A DNA stretch of 16,050 bases from CAZESH01 sp964514665 (GCA_964514665.1 CAZESH010000068.1:1-16050), one strand, 5' to 3'; positions 1 to 7,248 are shown, numbered from the stretch's first letter. A program made the numbers and translations. Notes: generated by a model from the sequence alone, not told the origin.

Positions 1-360
1 ATCCATACCATGCTGGGCTTTGTCCAGAATATTGCGCAGCAATCCCATATGCTCGGCTTGAATGCCGCTATTGAAGCGGCACGCGCCGGAGATTCCGGCA
101 GAGGCTTCAACGTGGTTGCCCTGGAAATCCGCAAAATGGCCCAGCAGAGCCAAAAAGCCGCGGAAGAAATCGGCAACGATTTAAACCGCATGCTTGCATC
201 GATCCGGAAAATGAACGGATTTATCCACGAGGTCGCCGCTTCCTCGGAAATACAGTCTGAGAATCTCAAGGAAACCAATGCCGCCTACAGCCGCATTTCC
301 CAGACTGCCGAACAGCTGGTGAATGCATCCAATATGAATTATCGTGGAACTAACGTATAA
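1..360 (+). CDS. Methyl-accepting chemotaxis protein, C-terminal fragment (5' end outside window)
   Basis: The reading frame is open from the first base, so the gene starts upstream of the window; 119 residues are visible. They contain the conserved hairpin tip of the chemoreceptor signalling domain (LNAAIEAARAG at about residues 20-30, followed by GRGFNVVALEIRKMA), the part that contacts CheA and CheW in the cytoplasm. The rest is a Gln/Ala/Ser-rich coiled coil typical of the descending arm of the hairpin. About 90 residues follow the tip and the protein ends without any extra domain. The input domain, and whether the receptor is membrane-bound or soluble, cannot be judged. The stop codon lies 36 bases before the next gene, with no T-run terminator between them, so read-through into the pseudouridine synthase gene is possible. 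Confidence 0.93.
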   Translation: MHTMLGFVQNIAQQSHMLGLNAAIEAARAGDSGRGFNVVALEIRKMAQQSQKAAEEIGNDLNRMLASIRKMNGFIHEVAASSEIQSENLKETNAAYSRISQTAEQLVNASNMNYRGTNV

Positions 361-398
361 TGAATATCGTTAAAAAACTTTAAAACGAGGTTCATTAT
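357..398 (+). promoter_or_regulatory. Inverted repeat covering the ribosome-binding site of the pseudouridine synthase gene
   Basis: ATAATGAA (357-364) is the exact complement of TTCATTAT (391-398). Inside it TCGTT (367-371) pairs with AACGA (384-388), separated by a 2-by-2 mismatch and closing an A-rich loop. The right arm contains the likely Shine-Dalgarno (ACGAGG, 385-390) and the first two bases of the ATG at 397. The left arm contains the stop codon of the upstream chemoreceptor gene. There is no T-run, so it does not look like an intrinsic terminator. A role in masking the start site is inferred only. Confidence 0.4.
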
Positions 399-1287
399 GA
401 ACAGAAAAACACCTAAAGAAATCCTCTTTACCGTGACGGATTCTGCGGAACTGCTGCCATTCCTGCTGGAAAAATTAGCGAGGATGGGCCGCAATCGGGT
501 CAAAGCGATGCTGGCGCGCGGACAAATTTCCATTGACGGGAAGGTGGAAACCAAATACAATGCCCGTCTGTCGAGCGGACAGACGGTTTCCGTCAGCTCT
601 GTTGCGCAGGACAAGCAATCCCCCATACGAGGGTTGGAGATTCTATATGAGGACGAAGATTTGATCGTCATTGACAAACAGGCCGGACTGTTATCGATTG
701 CATCGGAAAAGGAAAAGCATGATACAGCCTATTCCTTCCTCATGGAACATGTACGAAAAACCAATCCAAGGAACCGGGTATTCGTAGTCCACAGACTGGA
801 TCGCGACACCTCCGGAGTGATGCTGTACGCCAAAAGCGAAAAGGTGCAGCAGGCATTGCAGCAAGCATGGAAGGAAGCGGTCCCGGAGCGCACTTACATC
901 GCCCTGGTTGAAGGAAGCGTCAAGCAGGAGGAAGGCACCCATACATCGTGGCTGAAAGAAAGCAAAACCCTGAAAATGTTCTCGAGTCCTGTGCCCAATG
1001 ATGGACAGAAAGCTGTCACCCACTTCAAAGTTTTGCAAAAAACGCAAGCTTATTCCTTATTGGAAATCAGACTGGATACCGGAAGAAAAAATCAGATACG
1101 CGTTCACATGCAAGACCTCGGTCATCCCGTTGTCGGCGACAAGAAGTATGGCTCGCGCCAAAACCCGATTGGCCGGCTCGGGCTCCACGCCCAGGTGATC
1201 GCCTTCTATCATCCGGCAACCGGCAAGCTGATGCGTTTTGCTGCAAAGCTTCCGGAAGCTTTCCTGCGGGTGTTTAAATCCGCCTAA
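397..1287 (+). CDS. RluA-family RNA pseudouridine synthase
   Basis: This 296-residue protein should convert specific uridines in rRNA or tRNA to pseudouridine in the cytoplasm. An S4-like RNA-binding segment occupies roughly residues 15-70 (RVKAMLARGQISIDGKV). The catalytic domain carries the family motif HRLDRDTSG at 132-140, with the Asp of HRLD (D135) as the expected catalytic residue, and a second family motif GRKNQIRVHM near residue 230 (a variant of the more usual GRTHQIRVH). Length fits the family. The ATG at 397 is preceded by ACGAGG at suitable spacing. Which uridine is modified cannot be read from sequence; Firmicutes carry several paralogues (YlyB, YjbO and YhcT types), so no symbol is given. 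Confidence 0.93.
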   Translation: MNRKTPKEILFTVTDSAELLPFLLEKLARMGRNRVKAMLARGQISIDGKVETKYNARLSSGQTVSVSSVAQDKQSPIRGLEILYEDEDLIVIDKQAGLLSIASEKEKHDTAYSFLMEHVRKTNPRNRVFVVHRLDRDTSGVMLYAKSEKVQQALQQAWKEAVPERTYIALVEGSVKQEEGTHTSWLKESKTLKMFSSPVPNDGQKAVTHFKVLQKTQAYSLLEIRLDTGRKNQIRVHMQDLGHPVVGDKKYGSRQNPIGRLGLHAQVIAFYHPATGKLMRFAAKLPEAFLRVFKSA

Positions 1288-1392
1288 TGAGACGGGAAAG
1301 AAGTCCATCCGTCAACCGACCCAGTCCACTCCCATTTCACTTCGCCCAAGTTTGTCGAATTTAGGTTAAGCACCCAATCAGCATCTGGGGAT

Positions 1393-1406
1393 TTGCGTAC
1401 TATAAA
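1393..1406 (+). promoter_or_regulatory. Possible promoter -10 region of the YjcZ-like gene
   Basis: TATAAA at 1401-1406 lies 43 bases before the start codon at 1450. The -35 position for sigma-A (1378-1383, TCAGCA) matches only half of the consensus. The overlapping string CGTACTATA resembles the CATAnnnTA -10 of mother-cell sporulation sigma factors, which would suit the product, but no convincing matching -35 was found. Weak call. Confidence 0.25.
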
Positions 1407-1449
1407 GGGCAAGGGAACAGTCAAATCCGTTATGGGAGGAGGCGTTCAA

Positions 1450-1563
1450 ATGGGTGGATATGCAGCAGGGGCAGCTGAATACGGCGGTATGTGGACAACA
1501 ACCGGCGTCATTCTCGTCTTATTCATTCTGCTGGTTATTGTTTCTCAGGCTTGGTTGGTATAG
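1450..1563 (+). CDS. YjcZ-like small sporulation membrane peptide
   Basis: This is a 37-residue peptide. It starts MGGYAAGAAEYGGMW, Gly/Ala/Tyr-rich, followed by one hydrophobic segment (GVILVLFILLVIV) and a short tail SQAWLV. This is the layout of the YjcZ/YhjA family of tiny sporulation proteins that are abundant in Bacillus and Paenibacillus; their molecular role is not established. The gene has a very strong ribosome site (GGGAGGAGG at 1435-1443, 6 bases before the ATG) and is followed within 20 bases by a terminator hairpin, so it forms a complete single-gene unit. It is easily missed because of its size. Family assignment is by composition and architecture, not alignment. Confidence 0.8.
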   Translation: MGGYAAGAAEYGGMWTTTGVILVLFILLVIVSQAWLV

Positions 1564-1578
1564 CTTTGGGAATGAAGA

Positions 1579-1617
1579 AAGAGGCTTCCCTTTGGTTTAA
1601 TGGGCAGCCCCTTTTTT
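1579..1617 (+). terminator. Rho-independent terminator after the YjcZ-like gene, possibly bidirectional
   Basis: GGCTTCCC (1583-1590) pairs with GGGCAGCC (1602-1609) with one mismatch around an 11-base loop, followed by CCTTTTTT. Read on the minus strand, the same hairpin is followed by TCTTTCTT, so it may also stop transcripts arriving from the nfeD/SPFH operon on the other strand. Confidence 0.75.
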
Positions 1618-1625
1618 CTGATAAC

Positions 1626-1800
1626 CTATCCTTTCACGGAACCTGCCTTGATGCCTTCGACAATTCATGCGTGTTACCGCATAAGTCACGAAGCTGCTTA
1701 GAATGACGGTGAGTACGACCGAAATCACAGTAATCGCAACGCTGTTAAAAAAATACAAGCTGATGTGCCCTTGCGTCCAAGCCGCTTCCTCGTCCGAAGA
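1626..1800 (-). pseudogene. Internally deleted relic of a CUT1 (MalG/AraQ-type) sugar ABC permease
   Basis: On the minus strand, 1794-1666 encodes a segment containing AWTQGHISLYFFNSVAIT, then a hydrophobic stretch, then LSSFVTYAVTRM. This is the typical periplasmic lead-in, NS motif and transmembrane helix at the start of the permease domain of CUT1 inner-membrane proteins. Directly downstream, one frame over, 1664-1626 encodes IVEGIKAGSVKG followed by TAG. That is the standard C-terminal end of the same family (consensus-like FVEGITAGAVKG). The roughly 150-200 residues that should lie between, including the EAA loop, are missing, and no start codon or ribosome site precedes the N-terminal part. 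I infer a dead gene left by an internal deletion. Its frame happens to be continuous with the stop codon of the SPFH gene upstream. Confidence 0.7.
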
Positions 1801-1827
1801 CGTGGAAACAGCCCTGTTGGGATTGAT

Positions 1828-2769
1828 TTACTTTTTCTCGTCCTTGGTCATTTTGAACATTTCCCCGATTGCGCCTATGCTGCCCAAAGTCTCAATTGCC
1901 CCGGACGGAATGAACACCTTGTTGGCCTGACCATTGGCCACTTCCTTCAGCGCTTCGAACGACTTGTAGGCCAGCACATTCTCATCCATCTGCGCCGCCT
2001 TCAGCTGTTCGATGCGATTGCGTTCCGCGGCGGCCACCAGCTCGATGGCCTTTGCCTGGCCTCCCGCTTCCAGCTCCTGAGACTTCTGAAAGCCCTGAGC
2101 CTGCAGGATACGTGCCTGCATTTCCCCTTCCGATCTGAGGATTTTACTGGTTTTATCCCCTTCCGCACGAAGGATCATGTCCTGTTTGGCCGCTGCAGCC
2201 TCAAGGATAATGGCGCGGCGGCTTCGCTCCGCCTTCATTTGTTTATCCATCGCCTCCTGAATGTCCATAGGCGGCTTGATATCGATCACTTCCACGCGTT
2301 CGATGCGAACGCCCCACTTTTCTGTGGCTTCATCCAGCGCAATGCGGATTTCCGTGGAGATCTTTTCGCGTCCGGACAAGGTTTCGTCCAATTCCATATT
2401 GCCGATGATTTGCCGCATGGTGGCCGTGGTGATGTTGCGGACACCCATGACGTAATCGGAAATGCCGTAAGTCGCCTGCTCCGGACCGACAACCTGATAG
2501 AAAATGATCGTGTCGATCTGCACCTGCACATTATCCTTGGTGATGACGGTTTGCGGCGGCACATTGGCCTGCTGGATTCTCAGATCGTGAAACATGCGAA
2601 CCTGATCTACAATCGGAATCACCACATTCAGTCCCGGCGACAGCAGCCTATGGAACTTGCCTAGTCTTTCAATGACTCCCACCACTTGCTGCGGGATGAT
2701 TTTGACCGACATGGCTACCAGCACGACGGCCAAAATCACAATAACGACGATAATTACTAAACCTGTCAT
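1828..2769 (-). CDS. SPFH/band 7 (stomatin-paraslipin, QmcA-like) membrane protein
   Basis: The 313-residue protein has an N-terminal membrane helix (residues 3-21, nearly all V/I/L/A), then an SPFH domain (about 22-185, with PQQVVGVIERLGKFHRLLSPGLNVVIP and EKWGVRIERVEVIDIKPP) and a long Ala/Glu/Lys/Gln-rich coiled coil (about 185-275). This is the pattern of bacterial stomatin/paraslipin proteins such as QmcA, which oligomerise at the cytoplasmic membrane and are thought to organise membrane microdomains or assist proteolysis. It lies 5 bases after the nfeD stop codon. Its Shine-Dalgarno (AAGGGAGAG) sits inside the last nfeD codons, so the two are probably translationally coupled. The nfeD/SPFH pairing is itself a well-known conserved partnership. 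Confidence 0.93.
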   Translation of the reverse strand: MTGLVIIVVIVILAVVLVAMSVKIIPQQVVGVIERLGKFHRLLSPGLNVVIPIVDQVRMFHDLRIQQANVPPQTVITKDNVQVQIDTIIFYQVVGPEQATYGISDYVMGVRNITTATMRQIIGNMELDETLSGREKISTEIRIALDEATEKWGVRIERVEVIDIKPPMDIQEAMDKQMKAERSRRAIILEAAAAKQDMILRAEGDKTSKILRSEGEMQARILQAQGFQKSQELEAGGQAKAIELVAAAERNRIEQLKAAQMDENVLAYKSFEALKEVANGQANKVFIPSGAIETLGSIGAIGEMFKMTKDEKK

Positions 2770-2774
2770 TTATT

Positions 2775-3206
2775 TCACTCTCCCTTCCATTTGTAAACAT
2801 GCAGCAATGTGCTGCTGCGGCTGACCACAATCACCTTATCGCCCTTTTGCAGCGATTCGTCCGAGGTTGCACTCCAGGTTTCGCTGCCTACCTTGACAAT
2901 GCCGACAGAGCCTCCATTGATCTGCTCGATCACTTCCCCCTGCTTGCCGATCAGCTCGTCGATCGCATCCTTGTAACCTTTGGCGCCTTGTATTCGTTTG
3001 GTGAACGGACGGGTAAAGAACGTAAGTCCAACGGCAACCACGCATCCCACGAGGATTTGCAGCAAAATCAGATGCGGGAAAATCAGCGAGATCACCGCGG
3101 CCGCGAACGCTCCCACGCCAAGCCACAGCAGGTAAAATGTAAACGTAGTCATTTCAGCGATAATCAGCACCACACCCAATGCAAACCAGACAATCCACAT
3201 CGACAT
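2775..3206 (-). CDS. NfeD-family membrane protein
   Basis: The 143-residue protein has three predicted membrane helices (about 3-22, 27-45 and 47-67) and a soluble C-terminal part (about 85-143) with the pattern GKQGEVIEQINGGSVGIVKVGSETW and KGDKVIVV. This fits the small OB-fold domain of short NfeD proteins, which lack the N-terminal ClpP-like protease domain. NfeD proteins are partners of SPFH proteins and, as expected, the SPFH gene follows directly. The start at 3206 (ATGTCGATG) is not backed by a strong ribosome site; the second ATG, 6 bases downstream, is an alternative and would shorten the protein by two residues. Confidence 0.9.
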   Translation of the reverse strand: MSMWIVWFALGVVLIIAEMTTFTFYLLWLGVGAFAAAVISLIFPHLILLQILVGCVVAVGLTFFTRPFTKRIQGAKGYKDAIDELIGKQGEVIEQINGGSVGIVKVGSETWSATSDESLQKGDKVIVVSRSSTLLHVYKWKGE

Positions 3207-3234
3207 GCGTCTTCACTCGCTTTCCTTGTTCGTC

Positions 3235-3246
3235 ATAACTAGTTAT
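3235..3246. repeat. Perfect 12-bp palindrome at the predicted nfeD transcription start
   Basis: ATAACTAGTTAT reads the same on both strands and falls right at and after the predicted start of the nfeD transcript, where an operator would block transcription. It is AT-rich, so chance cannot be excluded. Confidence 0.4.
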
Positions 3247-3252
3247 ACGTTA

Positions 3253-3281
3253 ATTATAAGAAAAAGTATTCAAAATGGCAT
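3253..3281 (-). promoter_or_regulatory. Putative sigma-A promoter of the nfeD/SPFH operon
   Basis: On the minus strand, a perfect TATAAT (3258-3253) lies 17 bases after ATGCCA (3281-3276, 4 of 6 matches to TTGACA). This predicts a transcription start near 3246 and a leader of about 40 bases. An overlapping alternative is an ECF-sigma-like arrangement, TGAATAC, 16 bases, CGTA (3272-3246). That would be of interest because Bacillus nfeD/flotillin operons are under SigW, but the upstream element has an extra base relative to the SigW consensus. Confidence 0.5.
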
Positions 3282-3284
3282 TAA

Positions 3285-3330
3285 ATAAAAAAGGACTGTT
3301 CCGCGGTCACTGAACATGACCGGGGAACAG
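3285..3330 (-). terminator. Rho-independent terminator of the xylFGH operon
   Basis: A long stem is formed by 3296-3309 and 3317-3330 (CTGTTCC, one mismatch, CGGTCA against TGACCG, mismatch, GGAACAG) around a 7-base loop. On the minus strand it is followed by a run of T (A-run 3287-3292 on the plus strand). It sits 21 bases after the xylH stop codon. Confidence 0.9.
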
Positions 3331-3350
3331 CCCCTGACCGCAAGCTGCAT

Positions 3351-4532
3351 TTATGCCGTTTTTTTTCTTTGTCTGCTGTAGATGTCGACCCAAACGGCCA
3401 ATACCAAAATCGCCCCTTTGACGATCTGCTGCCAGTAGGTGTCCAGGTTCATGATGCTCATGCCGTTGTCGAGGCTGGCCATCACAAGCGCGCCGATGAT
3501 TGCTCCCGAGATTTTGCCGGAGCCGCCCATCAGGCTTGTGCCGCCGATCACGCAGGCGGCGATGGCGTCCAATTCGTTCATGTTGCCCGAGGTCATCGTC
3601 GCCGCGTTGAGCCGAGCCGTCTGAATCAGGCCGGAGATCGCCGCCAGCGTGTTGCTCAGCACGAAAACCATCAGAATCCGCCACTTGATATTAATCCCTG
3701 ACAAACGGGCGGCTTCCGGATTGCCGCCTATGGCATAGATCTGCCGGCCGAACACCGTGTTCTTGGCAATCACGCTGAACACCAAGGCCAGCACAATGAC
3801 AATGATAAAGGGTACGGGAATGCCCAAGTATTGATTCATCAAGTAAACAAAGCCGAGAATAAAAATCCCGTACAACAATATTTTGGCCGCAGCCAAAGGC
3901 ACGGGCTCGGTTTCAAAGCCGAATTTGTGCCGCGAAGCGCGGCGGTAGATGATCAGCACGACGGTGGCAATAAATGCCACAATGCCCAGTACCAAGCCCA
4001 TTCCGGGAACGATATAAGCCTGGCCGATCGCCTTCATGCTCGGGGAAAGCGGCGCAATCGTCACACTGCCGGTGATCATCAGCAATAGGCCTCTGTACAG
4101 CAGCATGCCGCCCAGCGTTACGATAAAGGCCGGCACCGCCCGATAGGCGATCCACCACCCTTGAAAAACGCCGATCAAAGCGCCGAGCGCAATGGTTACC
4201 ACGATGACCGGTACAGTGTTCCAGTCATACCATACGTTCAACACCGCGGCCACGCCGCCGGTCAGACCGACAAGCGAACCCACCGACAAGTCGATTTGAC
4301 CGGCCACAATCACGAGTACCATGCCGATTGCCAGCACGGCGGTCCCGGACATTTGCAGAAACAGATTGGACAAATTTCTCGCCGTTAAAAAAGTGTCGCT
4401 CATCGTGGAAAAGAGCAGCCAAATCGCGACAAGCGCACCAATCATCGTATACGCGCGAATGTCCATCTTGAACCAGTCGCGGATGCTCGCAGATGATTTC
4501 ACGCTTACATTCGAATCCACATTCATATTCAC
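3351..4532 (-). CDS. xylH: D-xylose ABC transporter permease XylH
   Basis: The 393-residue, strongly hydrophobic protein has around ten or more membrane helices and the length of Escherichia coli XylH. Family features are GQIDLSVGSLVGLTGGVAA in the second helix region, the GWWIAYRAVPAFIVTLGGML loop, the coupling-loop sequence GGNPEAARLSGIN that should dock on the ATPase, and ELDAIAACVIGGTSLMGG near the C-terminus. It forms the inner-membrane pore of a CUT2-type sugar importer with XylG and XylF. The chosen start is GTG at 4532: AGGAGG lies 9 bases upstream, against 15 for the in-frame ATG at 4526. The gene begins 2 bases after the xylG stop, so translation is probably coupled. It is the last gene of the operon. 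Confidence 0.93.
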   Translation of the reverse strand: MNMNVDSNVSVKSSASIRDWFKMDIRAYTMIGALVAIWLLFSTMSDTFLTARNLSNLFLQMSGTAVLAIGMVLVIVAGQIDLSVGSLVGLTGGVAAVLNVWYDWNTVPVIVVTIALGALIGVFQGWWIAYRAVPAFIVTLGGMLLYRGLLLMITGSVTIAPLSPSMKAIGQAYIVPGMGLVLGIVAFIATVVLIIYRRASRHKFGFETEPVPLAAAKILLYGIFILGFVYLMNQYLGIPVPFIIVIVLALVFSVIAKNTVFGRQIYAIGGNPEAARLSGINIKWRILMVFVLSNTLAAISGLIQTARLNAATMTSGNMNELDAIAACVIGGTSLMGGSGKISGAIIGALVMASLDNGMSIMNLDTYWQQIVKGAILVLAVWVDIYSRQRKKTA

Positions 4533-4534
4533 TT

Positions 4535-6052
4535 CTATCTTCCTCCTGTTGCAGCCGTCATAATTTTTTCCTGTGTAGCTTCGCGATAATCCAAGACGCC
4601 CCTGACTTTACCTTCACTCAGCACCATGATGCGATGGCTCATGCCCATTACCTCCGGCAGCTCCGAGGAAATCATGATGACCGCAACACCCTTGCTCACC
4701 AGCTCATTGATAATGGTATAAATCTCAAATTTGGCGCCGACGTCAATTCCCCGCGTCGGTTCATCCATAATCAAAATTTTCGGTTCGGTCATCAGCCATT
4801 TGCCCAGCACGACCTTCTGCTGATTGCCTCCGCTGAGCGTGCCAACGATGGTTTCTACTGAATTTGCCTTGATTCTGAGCGATTGCAGAAAGCTTTTGGC
4901 GCTGCGAATCTCCATGTTATCGTTAATCAAGCCGCTGCGGGAAATAAAGCCGAGGCTGGACATGCTGATATTTTGCTGGATGTTCATCCCGAGCACCAGC
5001 CCGAATTTCTTGCGATCTTCCGAGACAAGTGCGATGCCGTGCCTAATGGCATCCTTGGGATTTTGGATTTTCACTTTCCGTCCTTCAATCTCAATCTCGC
5101 CCTCAGCCTTGCTGCCGTATGAGCCGAACAAGCCCATCACCAGCTCCGTTCGGCCTGCTCCCATAAGTCCGGCTATGCCTAAAATTTCGCCCTTTCTCAC
5201 CTCGAAGGACACCTTATCCACCAATTTTTTTTGCGGCTGATCCGGATCCCATACGGTAAAATCGCTTACTTTCATGACGACTTCCCCGGGACTCGCTTCG
5301 ATGCGCGGAAAGCGCTCCTTGATTTCCCTGCCGACCATCGTGGAAATCACTTTGTTCTCCGTCCATTGATCGATCGGCAGGCTCGATACCGTCTCTCCGT
5401 CGCGAAGCACCGTCACGGTATCGGCTATGTCGAAAACTTCATTTAATTTGTGGGATATATAGATGCAGGTGACGCCGCGTTTTTTGAATTCCCGCAGAAT
5501 GTCCAGCAAAATCTTGACCTCCTGCTCGGTCAAAGCGGCAGTCGGTTCATCCAGAATAAGAATCTTCGCATTCTTGGACAGCGCCTTGGCAATCTCCACA
5601 AGCTGCTGCTGGCCGATGCCCAGAGAGCCGATCAGCGCATCCGGCTTGATCCCCTTCAAGCCGACCTGATCCAGCCATTTTCCACTCTCCCGAAACACCG
5701 TATTCCAATCGATCATTCCGAAACGCTTCGGCTCATTGCCGAGGAAAATATTTTCACCGATCGTCATTTCCCGGACCAAGGCCAGCTCTTGATAAATAAT
5801 CGCGATTCCCGCATGCTCCGCATCCTTGATGCCGTGAAAATGCCTTTCCGCCCCATCGATCAGAATCCGCCCGTCGAAACTTCCCGCGGGATAAAGTCCG
5901 CTCAGCACCTTCATCAGCGTCGACTTGCCTGCTCCGTTCTCTCCGCACAGCGCATGGACCTCGCCTTTTTTCACTTCAATCGTGACATTGTTCAATGCCT
6001 TGACGCCGGGAAACTCTTTTGTGATATTCTCCATAGCGAGTGCAATCGTCAT
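4535..6052 (-). CDS. xylG: D-xylose ABC transporter ATP-binding protein XylG
   Basis: The 505-residue protein contains two fused ABC ATPase modules, as usual for CUT2 sugar importers. Module 1 has Walker A GENGAGKS (37-44), signature LGIGQQQLVEIAKAL and Walker B ILILDEPTAAL. Module 2 has a degenerate Walker A (GLMGAGRTELV), signature LSGGNQQKVVLGKWL and Walker B ILIMDEPTRGID. A degenerate second Walker A is normal for this family. It hydrolyses ATP at the cytoplasmic face of XylH. I start it at ATG 6052, preceded by AGGGGAGAG at 9 bases. The same frame stays open upstream to an ATG at 6097, but that extension has no family similarity and runs into the intergenic hairpin. It lies 95 bases after xylF. 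Confidence 0.93.
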   Translation of the reverse strand: MTIALAMENITKEFPGVKALNNVTIEVKKGEVHALCGENGAGKSTLMKVLSGLYPAGSFDGRILIDGAERHFHGIKDAEHAGIAIIYQELALVREMTIGENIFLGNEPKRFGMIDWNTVFRESGKWLDQVGLKGIKPDALIGSLGIGQQQLVEIAKALSKNAKILILDEPTAALTEQEVKILLDILREFKKRGVTCIYISHKLNEVFDIADTVTVLRDGETVSSLPIDQWTENKVISTMVGREIKERFPRIEASPGEVVMKVSDFTVWDPDQPQKKLVDKVSFEVRKGEILGIAGLMGAGRTELVMGLFGSYGSKAEGEIEIEGRKVKIQNPKDAIRHGIALVSEDRKKFGLVLGMNIQQNISMSSLGFISRSGLINDNMEIRSAKSFLQSLRIKANSVETIVGTLSGGNQQKVVLGKWLMTEPKILIMDEPTRGIDVGAKFEIYTIINELVSKGVAVIMISSELPEVMGMSHRIMVLSEGKVRGVLDYREATQEKIMTAATGGR

Positions 6053-6079
6053 TTGCGTTCTCTCCCCTGTGAAATAAAC

Positions 6080-6128
6080 ACAAGGGACGCAGGCCAAGAG
6101 GTTTGCACCGCTTCACTGCCTCCCTTGT
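6080..6128 (-). other. Stem-loop between xylF and xylG
   Basis: ACAAGGGA (6080-6087) pairs perfectly with TCCCTTGT (6121-6128), continuing after a single mismatch with GCAG (6089-6092) and CTGC (6116-6119). The tail on the minus strand is not a clean T-run. Structures in this position often protect or partly end the transcript so that the binding protein is made in excess over ATPase and permease. That role is inferred here. Confidence 0.6.
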
Positions 6129-6147
6129 ATAATAAATCGGCCGTTCT

Positions 6148-7248
6148 CTATTTGACGTTCTTGTAAACCTCTTCTTTTTTGTGGAATCCGTCAGCAATTA
6201 CGGTAGCGTCCATATTGTCTTTGGTTACGGCGATCGGATCGAGCAGAATCGAAGGAACGTCGATCTTGGCATTATTTACCGTTTTGTCCGTTTGGATAGT
6301 CTCACCTTTCGCTAATTGAATCGCCAGCTCCGCGGATTTTTCCGCCAGTTTTTTGATCGGCTTGTAAACCGTCATCGTTTGCGTGCCTTCCACTACCCGC
6401 TGGCAAGCGGCCAGCTCTGCGTCTTGTCCGGAAACCGGAATTTTCCCTGCCAGTCCTTGCGATGCCAGCGCTTGGATAACGCCGCCAGCCGTGCCGTCAT
6501 TGGCTGCCACAACCGCATCGATTTGGTTGTTGTTGGCGGTCAGCGCATTCTCCATATTGTTCAGGGCGTTGGACGGATTCCAATCCTTCGTCCATTGATC
6601 ATAAACCACCTTGATATCGCCTTTGTAGATGAGCGGCTGAAGAATATTGAACGCGCCTTGCTTGAACAGATGCGCATTGTTGTCCGTATCCGAGCCTCCG
6701 ATATAAACGTACTTGCCTTTCGGAGCTTTCTCTACGATTGCCTTCGCCTGCATTTCCCCGACCCGTTCATTATCGAACGAGACATAAAGATCGACGTCCG
6801 AATTCTTGATCAAACGATCGTAAGAAAGCACCTTGATTCCCGCTGCATGCGCTTTTTCCACGATCGCCGCGGAAGCCTCGGCATTATGCGGCACGACCAC
6901 CAGCACATTCACGCCTTGGCTGATCATATTTTCCGCCTGATTGATTTGTTTGGCATCATCGCTGTTTGCCGACTGCACGATCACATCCGCGCCCAAAGCT
7001 TCAGCTTTGGCCTTGAATAAATCCCTGTCCTTTTGCCAGCGTTCCTCTTGAAGCGTGTCCAAGGAAAAACCGATGACGATTTTTTTGTCTGCTTTCTTGC
7101 TTGAATCACTGCCCCCTGAAGTGCTTTTCGCGTCCCCGCCGTTGGAACCGCTTGCCGCCTTGTCACTGGTTGTTGTGCATGCTGCCAAAGACAGCGTGAA
7201 AACCAATGCCAGTGCTGCGATTGCCAACTTTTTAAAACTTTGCTTCAT
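6148..7248 (-). CDS. xylF: D-xylose-binding lipoprotein XylF (ABC transporter substrate-binding protein)
   Basis: The 366-residue protein has an N-terminal lipoprotein signal: positive start MKQSFKK, hydrophobic core, and lipobox LAAC with Cys24 as the lipidated residue. A Ser/Gly/Lys-rich linker leads to the binding domain (about 55-350). That domain is strikingly like E. coli XylF: ERWQKDRD, VQSAN, VSFDNERVGEMQAKA, MENALTANNNQIDAVVA, GTAGG, GTQTMTVYKPI and GFHKKEE. It should capture D-xylose outside the membrane and hand it to XylH. The start is ATG 7248, with AGGGAGAG upstream; an in-frame ATG at 7281 would add 11 residues before the signal peptide and has no good ribosome site. It is the first gene of the xylFGH operon. 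Its upstream region carries two exact 13-bp repeats. Confidence 0.94.
   Translation of the reverse strand: MKQSFKKLAIAALALVFTLSLAACTTTSDKAASGSNGGDAKSTSGGSDSSKKADKKIVIGFSLDTLQEERWQKDRDLFKAKAEALGADVIVQSANSDDAKQINQAENMISQGVNVLVVVPHNAEASAAIVEKAHAAGIKVLSYDRLIKNSDVDLYVSFDNERVGEMQAKAIVEKAPKGKYVYIGGSDTDNNAHLFKQGAFNILQPLIYKGDIKVVYDQWTKDWNPSNALNNMENALTANNNQIDAVVAANDGTAGGVIQALASQGLAGKIPVSGQDAELAACQRVVEGTQTMTVYKPIKKLAEKSAELAIQLAKGETIQTDKTVNNAKIDVPSILLDPIAVTKDNMDATVIADGFHKKEEVYKNVK

Noticed and set aside
1290..1312. GACGG/CCGTC inverted repeat after the pseudouridine synthase gene as a terminator
   Set aside because: Five-bp stem with a long loop and no T-run.
1765..2664. Long plus-strand open frame (299 codons) opposite the SPFH gene
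   Set aside because: It is antisense to a clear SPFH protein, has no family features and is His/Arg/Leu-rich like other reverse-frame shadows in this GC range.
6053..6097. N-terminal extension of XylG by 15 residues (MACVPCVYF...)
   Set aside because: No ribosome site, it lies in the intergenic hairpin region, and the family begins at the later Met with a strong Shine-Dalgarno.
5450..6166. Plus-strand open frame of 238 codons opposite xylG
   Set aside because: Antisense shadow of a well-supported ABC ATPase gene; no recognisable domain.
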